Shown here: piece by piece, positions 1 to 6,238 of the stretch
How the letters are laid out: each line of letters opens with the position of its first letter
Numbering within the stretch: the stretch's first letter is position 1
Source: Ruminococcaceae bacterium UBA1785
Lineage (GTDB): Bacteria > Bacillota > Clostridia > Oscillospirales > Acutalibacteraceae
NCBI GenBank assembly: GCA_002314555.1
Contig: DCGF01000052.1
Coordinates: 2,358 to 18,940, forward strand
Direction of reading: 5' to 3'
DNA length: 16,583 bases
Position numbers and translations under genes: made by a program
The notes under the pieces: model-generated
Databases searched by the model: none
Told to the model about the DNA's origin: nothing
The model's input: the letters and a program-made list of their open reading frames with translations, nothing else

Positions 1-153
1 ATCGATGTAGTCAACTACCTTCTGAGAGAGGACTAATGCCTCTTCGTAATCATCGCCGCCAGTAGCTTTAGCAGCCTGATAGATAGCGTTTGCTATCTTG
101 TCAATTGAGAAAGGTACTGCTCTACCGTCTCTCTTGATGATGGTTTCAATCAT
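1..153 (-). CDS. nrdD: Anaerobic ribonucleoside-triphosphate reductase, N-terminal fragment
   Basis: The first 51 codons are present; the gene runs off the left edge. The translation starts MIETIIKRDGRAVPF and continues with an IDKIANAIYQA-type helix, the hallmark of an ATP-cone allosteric domain at the N-terminus of class III (glycyl radical) ribonucleotide reductases. These enzymes reduce ribonucleoside triphosphates to deoxyribonucleotides under anaerobic conditions and need the activase NrdG. The ATG at 151-153 is supported by a GGAGG Shine-Dalgarno at 163-167. Upstream there is a consensus promoter and two NrdR boxes, which independently points to a ribonucleotide reductase gene. The catalytic part is not visible, so a class II or class I enzyme with an ATP cone cannot be fully excluded, though the N-terminal wording fits NrdD best. 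Confidence 0.87.
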   Translation of the reverse strand, partial: MIETIIKRDGRAVPFSIDKIANAIYQAAKATGGDDYEEALVLSQKVVDYID

Positions 154-180
154 TTCACTGTTCCTCCATTTATGTTCAAA

Positions 181-196
181 CCACAATATATTGTGG
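181..196. promoter_or_regulatory. NrdR box 1 (proximal)
   Basis: A perfect 16-bp palindrome, CCACAATATATTGTGG, matches the NrdR-box pattern (consensus close to acaCwAwATaTwGtgt). It lies between the predicted transcription start and the nrdD start codon, where a bound repressor would block the polymerase. NrdR is the zinc-ribbon/ATP-cone repressor of bacterial ribonucleotide reductase genes. Confidence 0.9.
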
Positions 197-212
197 TCCC
201 TTTTCGTGTACT

Positions 213-228
213 TAACATTATATAGCGC
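213..228. promoter_or_regulatory. NrdR box 2 (over the nrdD -10)
   Basis: Read on the minus strand this is GCGCTATATAATGTTA. It matches the NrdR-box core apart from one central position and the outer bases. Its centre is 32 bp from that of box 1, about three helical turns, the arrangement typical of paired NrdR sites. It contains the -10 element of the nrdD promoter, so repressor binding and polymerase binding should exclude each other. Confidence 0.75.
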
Positions 229-245
229 CCTTTTATATATGTCAA
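217..245 (-). promoter_or_regulatory. Sigma-A promoter of nrdD
   Basis: On the minus strand TTGACA (240-245) and TATAAT (217-222) are separated by exactly 17 bp, a perfect consensus housekeeping promoter. Transcription should start near position 210, giving a leader of about 55 nt before nrdD. Such a strong promoter implies that control comes from repression, in agreement with the NrdR boxes at 181-196 and 213-228. Confidence 0.88.
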
Positions 246-307
246 CCGAGCGCATTATATAAATTTGGACCAATTTTTTTAGTGCTTTTGTTAAATATAG
301 CTTTTTG

Positions 308-337
308 TTGCTTTTCATATTATAAATGGTATATAAT
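308..337 (+). promoter_or_regulatory. Possible promoter of the plus-strand operon
   Basis: TTGCTT (308-313) and TATAAT (332-337) are separated by 18 bp, and transcription would start about 30 bp before the first gene. A second TATAAT at 347-352 has no good -35. The region is so AT-rich that chance matches are likely, so this is a modest candidate. Confidence 0.45.
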
Positions 338-375
338 AATAGACTGTATAATAGCCTAATTATGGAGGAAGACCT

Positions 376-1266
376 ATGAAGAAACTCAAAATTGCCAATT
401 TGTCTCCTACACCGCTCATGATTATTCTTGCTGCCGGTGTGTTAGTTTCTGTGCCAATTCGAGTTTTTCAACTCCTCAACTGCGTGGATCCGACTACAGG
501 ATTTTGGGCTGCAAAAGACTTCACAGTTTTGCTCCTCTACATCATCTGTGGAGTAATTGGTCTTGTAGCTTTCTTCCTCTCTTTCTTCAGTGGCATTATG
601 ACGAAGCCAAAGTTTAAAGAAGGTAAAGACTTAGGTCTTGGAATCTGTGGTCTTATCTTCTCAGCCTCACTTCTTTATGAGGCAGTAATGCTTGTTTTAC
701 AATTTATAAAAATCCTATCCGCTTATACTACTGATAGTAACGGTCAAATTTCATACTATATGACTACATCCGGTGGATTTGCTGTGGCTCTCGCTGCACT
801 CTTTGGTGCGCTCGGCGCAGTATATCTTACATTTGTTTCTATCTCAGCTATAACCGGTAATGATACTTACAGTTCCAAACGTATTCTTGGACTCTGCCCT
901 GCTCTCTGGGCCATGTTCAGACTTATCTATCACTTCACGAACCCTATAAACTACAGAAACGTTTCAAGCCTCTTCCTTGAAATTCTCATGCTCTGCTTTG
1001 CTATGATTTTCTTCCTTTCATTTGCCCGCATTGCATCCGAAATAAACGAGGAACAGAGCATGATGATTCTTTGGTTTACAGGTGTATGTACAGCACTCCT
1101 TGCATTCCTCTGTGGACTTGCTCCACTTATACTTGTCATTACAGGCAAAGGCTCATTAATTCCAGCCTCATATCCTTTACACTACTGTGATTTTGGTCTT
1201 GCTATCTTTATTACAGCATTCCTTTTCACAGTTACACCCCTCACTAACGAAGTCGGTGAAGACTAA
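376..1266 (+). CDS. Multi-pass membrane protein of unknown function
   Basis: I do not recognise this 296-residue protein. It starts with a short basic stretch (MKKLK) and then shows about eight hydrophobic segments, roughly at residues 13-34, 49-75, 88-114, 134-160, 170-190, 197-221, 228-258 and 265-287. It is therefore an integral cytoplasmic-membrane protein with short loops and a short acidic tail. There are no obvious catalytic motifs, metal-binding clusters or transporter signatures. The start is well supported by GGAGG at 364-368. It is the first gene of the operon: its stop codon TAA overlaps the ATG of holB by one base, which suggests translational coupling and steady co-expression with replication and translation genes. 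The reading frame is sound, but the function is unknown. Confidence 0.85.
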   Translation: MKKLKIANLSPTPLMIILAAGVLVSVPIRVFQLLNCVDPTTGFWAAKDFTVLLLYIICGVIGLVAFFLSFFSGIMTKPKFKEGKDLGLGICGLIFSASLLYEAVMLVLQFIKILSAYTTDSNGQISYYMTTSGGFAVALAALFGALGAVYLTFVSISAITGNDTYSSKRILGLCPALWAMFRLIYHFTNPINYRNVSSLFLEILMLCFAMIFFLSFARIASEINEEQSMMILWFTGVCTALLAFLCGLAPLILVITGKGSLIPASYPLHYCDFGLAIFITAFLFTVTPLTNEVGED

Positions 1267-2081
1267 TGATTAAAACGCTTAAAACGCTTATTGATGCCGG
1301 TAGAGTTCCGCACGCACTAGTCATAGACGGTGGTACATATGAGTCCCGCCTTCTCTGTGCAAAAGAACTCGCGGCCGCTCTTCTTGGAGAGACAGAAAAA
1401 GTCATGGCTGATATTCATCCTGACGTAATAACAGTTCTTCCAGAAGAAAAAAAGAAAACACTCTCAGTTGAGATTATTAGAAAAATGCGCGATGACGCAT
1501 ACATAATTCCAAATGAGAACGAACGTAAAGTCTACATCATCGCCAAAGCCGAATTGATGCAGGACTACGCGCAAAATGCTCTCCTTAAGATTCTTGAGGA
1601 GCCTCCGACTTTTGCTACGTTCATCCTACTCTGTGACACCCACTCTTACCTTCTCGGTACTATTCTTTCCCGTGTTGCAGTATTTACTCTTGATGATGAG
1701 GCAGTAAACACTGAGGACGAATCCTACTCCGCTTCTCTAAACATAGCGAAACAGCTCGCAGTTAAAACTGCAGCGCGTGACGGATTCGCCATCTTATCCA
1801 TTGTTTCCTGCTTTGATAAAAACTTTGATCAGCTCACACCTACACTTGATATTCTAAAAACCATTCTTCGCGACGCGCTCGTCTTGAAAAATGGTGGAAA
1901 GACTCTAATTAGCGGAGCAGAAGACGAAGCGAAGCTCCTCTTTGAAAAGCTCTCCGTAGATGAACTCATCTACCGCTCTGAAGGTGTCACTGACATCGTT
2001 GAAGCTATTAATATATATGGAAATAAGAATCTCACTTTGACGAGACTTGTTTCAAAACTTTCTGGAGGTCCAAATGACTGA
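1266..2081 (+). CDS. holB: DNA polymerase III delta' subunit (clamp loader)
   Basis: This is predicted to be the delta' subunit of the clamp-loader complex, which opens the sliding clamp and places it on primed DNA. The middle of the protein carries the family's clearest block, QNALLKILEEPP (about residues 103-114), followed by a FILL strand and TILSR (about 132-136), the region equivalent to the SRC motif. The N-terminus has RVPHALVI followed by DGGTYESR where a Walker A loop would sit, so nucleotide binding is probably lost. At 271 residues it is shorter than usual. The four-cysteine zinc module expected between the Walker A region and the HPD block (about 51-53) is absent. ATG 1266 has GGTGA at 1255-1259. 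The 3' end overlaps ricT by 8 bp, matching the holB-yaaT order of Bacillus. Confidence 0.88.
   Translation: MIKTLKTLIDAGRVPHALVIDGGTYESRLLCAKELAAALLGETEKVMADIHPDVITVLPEEKKKTLSVEIIRKMRDDAYIIPNENERKVYIIAKAELMQDYAQNALLKILEEPPTFATFILLCDTHSYLLGTILSRVAVFTLDDEAVNTEDESYSASLNIAKQLAVKTAARDGFAILSIVSCFDKNFDQLTPTLDILKTILRDALVLKNGGKTLISGAEDEAKLLFEKLSVDELIYRSEGVTDIVEAINIYGNKNLTLTRLVSKLSGGPND
2064..2068 (+). promoter_or_regulatory. Ribosome binding site that sets the ricT start
   Basis: GGAGG lies 5 nt before the ATG at 2074. An earlier in-frame ATG at 2047 has no such site and would add nine unconserved residues, so 2074 is preferred. Confidence 0.8.
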
Positions 2082-2940
2082 AGTAGTTGGCATTCGTTTT
2101 AAAGAGGTCGGCAAAATATATTGCTTCGACCCTAAAGGCCAAACGCTGACACCTGGGCAGTATGTAATTGTTGAAACAGCCCGCGGCGTTGAATGCGGAC
2201 AAGTTGCCACTGGTAACGAAATGGTCGGCGAAGATAAAATCGTCGCTCCGCTAAAGCCTATAGTTCGTATTGCAACTGACGAAGACCTAAAAAAGGTTGC
2301 AGAGAACAAAGAAAAAGAAAAGTCCGCATTCAAAACATGCGAAGAAAAAATAGAGAAACACGGCCTTGATATGAAACTCACAGAGGTTGAGTACACATTC
2401 GACGGCAGTAAGATTCTTTTCTATTTCACCGCAGATGGACGCGTTGACTTTAGAGAACTCGTTAAAGACCTTGCCTCTGTTTTCAAGACAAGGATCGAGC
2501 TTCGCCAAATCGGCGTACGCGACGAGGCAAAGATGCTCGGTGGCATCGGTATCTGTGGCAGACCTTACTGCTGTAACTCATACCTTGGTGAATTCGCACC
2601 GGTATCTATAAAGATGGCAAAAGAGCAGGGTCTTTCACTGAACCCTACTAAAATCTCTGGCGCATGCGGTCGACTCATGTGCTGCCTTAAATATGAGCAG
2701 GACTCATATGAGCACCTTGCCAAAATCACACCAAAGCCGGGCGCTTTGGTTGACACAAAAGATGGCAAGGGCATCGTTACCGAGTCCAACCTCATCTCAG
2801 GCATCATTAAGGTTCGACTCGACCGCGCCCCAGAAGCAGTCCCATCAACTTACGACAGAAAACAAGTCAAGATACTCCGTGATGTTAAAACCACAGTATC
2901 AAAGGAAGAGCGTGAAGCTCTCAAGGCTATTGAAGAATAA
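2074..2940 (+). CDS. ricT: PSP1-domain protein RicT (YaaT)
   Basis: This 288-residue protein matches the PSP1 C-terminal domain family. It begins with the VVGIRFKEVGKIY strand and carries the two diagnostic cysteine blocks CGRPYCC (161-167) and CGRLMCC (198-204). In Bacillus subtilis, RicT (YaaT) forms a complex with RicA and RicF that binds iron-sulfur clusters and stimulates RNase Y-dependent mRNA processing, sporulation and competence. All six of these cysteines are present here, so cluster binding is plausible. It directly follows holB with an 8-bp overlap, the same neighbour as in Bacillus, and precedes greA by 15 bp. The partner proteins are not in this window. Family assignment is very secure; the cellular role is taken from Bacillus. 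Confidence 0.92.
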   Translation: MTEVVGIRFKEVGKIYCFDPKGQTLTPGQYVIVETARGVECGQVATGNEMVGEDKIVAPLKPIVRIATDEDLKKVAENKEKEKSAFKTCEEKIEKHGLDMKLTEVEYTFDGSKILFYFTADGRVDFRELVKDLASVFKTRIELRQIGVRDEAKMLGGIGICGRPYCCNSYLGEFAPVSIKMAKEQGLSLNPTKISGACGRLMCCLKYEQDSYEHLAKITPKPGALVDTKDGKGIVTESNLISGIIKVRLDRAPEAVPSTYDRKQVKILRDVKTTVSKEEREALKAIEE

Positions 2941-2955
2941 AGGAGAGAAACTAAA

Positions 2956-3432
2956 ATGGCAGACGAAATTTTACTCACTAGTGACGGTCTAAAAGAATTA
3001 CAAGACGAACTCGAACAACTTAAAACTGTTGGTCGTAAAGACATAGCAGAAAAGATTAAAGTTGCTCTTTCATTCGGCGACTTATCAGAGAACTCTGAGT
3101 ATGACGAAGCAAAATCTGAGCAGGGCAAACTTGAGTCTCGTATCAACGAACTCGAAGCTATCCTTCAGAACTACAAACTCATCGACGAAGATGAACTCTC
3201 ATCAGACGTTGTTAACCGTGCTTCAAAAGTTACTCTTCGTGACATGGAGACAAAAGAAGAATTCTCATATCAGATCGTTGGTCCTCAGCAGGCTAACCCT
3301 ATGAAGAACAGAATTTCTGATGAATCACCTGTTGGCAAAGCAATCCTTGGTAAGAAAAAGGGTGCTACAGTTTCTGTTGAAACACCTGCAGGCGTACTCA
3401 AATATAAAATTATTGATATCGAACTCAAATAA
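2956..3432 (+). CDS. greA: Transcription elongation factor GreA
   Basis: The product is a typical 158-residue GreA. The N-terminal coiled coil (about residues 10-75) carries the tip motif GDLSENSEYDEAK, with acidic residues Asp42 and Glu45 that help position the metal for RNA cleavage in the polymerase active site. The C-terminal FKBP-like domain ends with SPVGKAILGKKKG and a final IIDIE strand. GreA enters the secondary channel of backtracked RNA polymerase and triggers cleavage of the nascent RNA so that elongation can resume. A GGAGAG ribosome binding site lies just before ATG 2956. It sits 24 bp upstream of lysS, a pairing common in Firmicutes. Nothing about the sequence is unusual. Confidence 0.97.
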   Translation: MADEILLTSDGLKELQDELEQLKTVGRKDIAEKIKVALSFGDLSENSEYDEAKSEQGKLESRINELEAILQNYKLIDEDELSSDVVNRASKVTLRDMETKEEFSYQIVGPQQANPMKNRISDESPVGKAILGKKKGATVSVETPAGVLKYKIIDIELK

Positions 3433-3456
3433 TTTTATAAGCTTAGGAGAATAAAA

Positions 3457-5085
3457 ATGGCAGATAACCAAAACCCAGCAGTAGAGGAAAAGGAACTCAC
3501 TGCTGAAGAAACAAACGAACAAAGACAAATTCGTATAGATAAGTTAAAGGTGCTTCAGGATGCTGGCAAAGACCCATTCCAGGTAATGACAGCTGACCAG
3601 TCCCACCACACACTTGACGCAAAAGAAGCATACGAAGCTCACGAGGAAAAGCTCCTTGCCGGCAGACCAACCATTGATGTTACAGGTCTCGACGAGCAAG
3701 CCGCTCGCGAAGCAACAAACAACGACTATAACGAGCGCCGTGCCATCATGGACGCCGACCCAATCGAAGTATCTATCGCTGGTCGTATGATGTTCAAGCG
3801 CGTTATGGGTAAAGCATCTTTCTGTAATATCCAGGATAAGGTAGGAAACATCCAAGTATATGTTGCTCGTGACGCTATAGGCGAAGAGCCATATGCTGAC
3901 TTTAAAAAGTCAGATATAGGTGATATCTTCGGCATTAAAGGTTACCTTTTCCGCACAAAGACAGGAGAAATCTCTGTCCATGCTGAAGAGATGAAACTTC
4001 TCTCAAAATCTCTTCTTCCTCTCCCTGAAAAATATCACGGTCTTAAGGACGCCGACACTCGTTACAGACGTCGTTATGTAGATCTTATAGTAAATCCAGA
4101 AGTAAAGGACACTTTTGTTAAGCGTTCAAAGATTATCCAATCAGTTCGTAAGACACTTGACGACGTTGGATATGTTGAGGTTGAGACACCAGTTCTCTCA
4201 ACAATCGCAGGTGGCGCTACAGCACGTCCTTTCATCACTCATCACAATGCACTCGACCTCGATATGTACATGCGTATCGCCACAGAGCTCCCTCTTAAGA
4301 GACTCATCGTTGGTGGCATGGAGCGTGTTTATGAAATCGGCCGTATCTTTAGAAACGAAGGTATGGATACAAAGCACAACCCAGAATTCACATCTATCGA
4401 GTTCTATGAGGCATATACAGATTATAACGGCATGATGGATAGAACTGAAGCCATCATCCGTAACGCAGCTATGGCTGCAAACGGCACTTACAAAGTAAAC
4501 TTCAAGGGCGTTGATATCGACCTTGAAAAGCCATTTGCACGTATGACTATGGCTGAAGCAGTACTTAAATACACTGGCATCGATTTCGAGAGCTTTGCAC
4601 AGGATAACGAAAAGGCTATTGCACTTGCAAAAGAAAAACACATCGAAATCGAAAAAGGTAAGGAAACTTGGGGTGACATCCTTGTTTCCTTCTATGATGA
4701 ATTCGTAGAAGCAAACCTTGAGCAGCCTACATTCATTATGGACTATCCTGTTGAGGTTTCACCTTTAACAAAGCGTAAGCCATCAAAGCCATATTTAACC
4801 GAGCGTTTTGAACTCTTCATCCTTGGCACAGAGTATGGTAACGCTTATTCAGAGCTCAACGATCCACTCGATCAGATGGAGCGTTTCAAGCATCAGCTCA
4901 TGCTACGTGAATGCGGTGATGAAGAAGCCAACATGCTCGACGACGATTTCGTTATGGCTCTTGAATACGGTATGCCTCCAACAGGTGGTTGCGGTATCGG
5001 CATCGACAGACTCGTAATGCTCCTTACAGGCAACGAATCTATCCGTGACGTTATCCTCTTCCCTACAATGAAGCCAATTGACTAA
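3457..5085 (+). CDS. lysS: Lysyl-tRNA synthetase, class II
   Basis: This 542-residue enzyme charges tRNA(Lys) with lysine using ATP. An N-terminal helix region is followed by an OB-fold anticodon-binding domain (about residues 105-190) and then the class II catalytic core. Motif 2 contains FRNEGMDTKHNPEFTSIEF (about 298-316) and motif 3 GCGIGIDRLVMLLTG lies near 510. The end, FPTMKPID, is the standard C-terminus, so the gene is complete. The unusual part is an extra segment of roughly 28 residues, compared with my recollection of the Bacillus enzyme, between the N-terminal HH motif (about 49-50) and the first OB-fold strand (IEVSIAGRMM). It is acidic and contains the word IDVTGLDEQAARE. An AGGAGA ribosome binding site precedes ATG 3457. 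It lies between greA and the ABC transporter genes. Confidence 0.97.
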   Translation: MADNQNPAVEEKELTAEETNEQRQIRIDKLKVLQDAGKDPFQVMTADQSHHTLDAKEAYEAHEEKLLAGRPTIDVTGLDEQAAREATNNDYNERRAIMDADPIEVSIAGRMMFKRVMGKASFCNIQDKVGNIQVYVARDAIGEEPYADFKKSDIGDIFGIKGYLFRTKTGEISVHAEEMKLLSKSLLPLPEKYHGLKDADTRYRRRYVDLIVNPEVKDTFVKRSKIIQSVRKTLDDVGYVEVETPVLSTIAGGATARPFITHHNALDLDMYMRIATELPLKRLIVGGMERVYEIGRIFRNEGMDTKHNPEFTSIEFYEAYTDYNGMMDRTEAIIRNAAMAANGTYKVNFKGVDIDLEKPFARMTMAEAVLKYTGIDFESFAQDNEKAIALAKEKHIEIEKGKETWGDILVSFYDEFVEANLEQPTFIMDYPVEVSPLTKRKPSKPYLTERFELFILGTEYGNAYSELNDPLDQMERFKHQLMLRECGDEEANMLDDDFVMALEYGMPPTGGCGIGIDRLVMLLTGNESIRDVILFPTMKPID

Positions 5086-5103
5086 GAATCAAATAAACTT
5101 TTT

Positions 5104-5108
5104 GGTGA
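5104..5108 (+). promoter_or_regulatory. Ribosome binding site that sets the permease start
   Basis: GGTGA (complementary to the 16S tail) lies 5 nt before ATG 5114. The longer reading frame begins with a TTG at 5078, inside lysS, with no such site, so ATG 5114 is the better start. Confidence 0.6.
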
Positions 5109-5113
5109 CCACT

Positions 5114-6238
5114 ATGCGCAATTCTAAAACCCAAAAGAGAATCAACAGACTACTAGCATTGCTTCTTGTAGTGCTGGTAGTTTTGTGCTCTTTTACAGCT
5201 TGTAATAAGAATGAAGAAGATGCAGGACAGATTACTAACATTTCAGATTTGAATGGTAAAATCGTTGGTGTTGCTATCGGTTCTATGCACGAAGATATAG
5301 CAAAGCACTTTATTCCAAACTGTACTATTCATTACTACAACAGCCCTGCGGACTTGGCCGCCGCATTAAACTCAGGAGTTGTTGATGGTATCATCTGTGA
5401 CGGTGCGGTATCTTTGGCTCTTATCAAAGAGAATGATAATCTCGCTATAATCAGTGACCCGCTCTCTACAAATGAATATGAATTTGAAGCTAGGGCTTTA
5501 GCAAAAATATCCGAGCCTAAAGATAGCACTCTAAAAGAAAGTCTCTACGACACATTTATAGCTGATGGCCGTATGGATATGCTTATCGATGGCTTTAAAA
5601 CTACAGCACTTATCAGTTTTACTTCAATAATCATCGGTGGATTACTAGGCTTCCTCTATTTCAGTTTTTGTTGGTCAAAGACAAAACCTGGTATCGAGGC
5701 AAAAATTGCCACACTCTTCGTTTGGATAGTTAAAGCTACTCCTATCCTTGTCTTCTTAATGATTCTCTATTATGTAGTTTTTGCAAAAACTTCTCTAAGT
5801 GCTACAACTATAGCCATTATCGGTTTTACACTCGCATATATGGCATCAACAGAGAGCACTTTCCATTCAGCATTCAAAGAACTTAACCACGGCGAAGAAG
5901 AAGCCGCAATAAGTCTTGGATATAAAACTTGGCAAATCTATTATAAATTCGTTCTTCCTCCTCTACTTGAAAATGCATCAACAGGAATAAAGAACGAAAT
6001 TGTGTCACTTGTTCAAGCTACATCCATCGTAGGATATATAGCCGTTCAAGACATAACTAAAGTAAGTGACATCATCAGAGGTAGAACCTTTGACGCGTTC
6101 TTCCCTCTACTTGTTACCACAATTTTATACTTTGCTCTCTGCTGGATTTTTGTAGATTTAGTTAGAATTGCAGAATATAAATTCAATCTTCGTCGCAGAA
6201 CCCCAGATCAGATACTTAAGGGGGTTGAGCACAAATGA
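5114..6238 (+). CDS. ABC permease fused to a half substrate-binding domain (amino acid type)
   Basis: The 374-residue product starts with a lipoprotein-like signal: basic residues, a hydrophobic stretch (13-28) and a lipobox SFTAC with Cys30. Residues about 42-155 match only the second part of a family 3 solute-binding protein. They begin at the DLNGKIVGVAIGS strand, include the SPADLAAALNSGVVDGIICD block (77-96) and end in the final helix before ADGRMDMLIDGF. The usual first lobe, with the conserved arginine of the TPER motif, is missing. From residue 160 on it is a HisM/GlnP-type permease with about five helices and an EAA loop (about 254-285, EEAAISLGYKTWQIYYKFVLP). Its 3' end overlaps the ATPase gene by 4 bp (ATGA). 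It is probably an importer component, or a sensor, for a polar amino acid; the substrate cannot be read from the sequence. Confidence 0.83.
   Translation: MRNSKTQKRINRLLALLLVVLVVLCSFTACNKNEEDAGQITNISDLNGKIVGVAIGSMHEDIAKHFIPNCTIHYYNSPADLAAALNSGVVDGIICDGAVSLALIKENDNLAIISDPLSTNEYEFEARALAKISEPKDSTLKESLYDTFIADGRMDMLIDGFKTTALISFTSIIIGGLLGFLYFSFCWSKTKPGIEAKIATLFVWIVKATPILVFLMILYYVVFAKTSLSATTIAIIGFTLAYMASTESTFHSAFKELNHGEEEAAISLGYKTWQIYYKFVLPPLLENASTGIKNEIVSLVQATSIVGYIAVQDITKVSDIIRGRTFDAFFPLLVTTILYFALCWIFVDLVRIAEYKFNLRRRTPDQILKGVEHK

Larger units (their letters stand above)
154..375. other. Divergent intergenic region
   Basis: This AT-rich gap separates nrdD (minus) from the plus-strand operon. The nrdD-side half holds the promoter and two NrdR boxes. 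The half from about 246 to 375 is very AT-rich with T-runs and several TATAAT-like words. I see no tRNA, small ORF, riboswitch or strong hairpin in it. Confidence 0.7.

Noticed and set aside
1271..1290. Short tandem repeat (TTAAAACGC twice) at the start of holB
   Set aside because: Two copies only, encoding KTLKTL; easily chance and not family-specific.
2047..2073. Nine-codon N-terminal extension of ricT
   Set aside because: It has no ribosome binding site and lies inside holB, and the family sequence starts at 2074 with GGAGG in front.
4198..4641. 147-codon open frame opposite lysS
   Set aside because: The lysS catalytic core covers the region; the Cys/His-rich antisense translation is an artefact of codon use.
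5078..5113. TTG start giving a 12-residue longer permease
   Set aside because: It lies in the end of lysS with no ribosome binding site; ATG 5114 has GGTGA and starts a normal lipoprotein signal.
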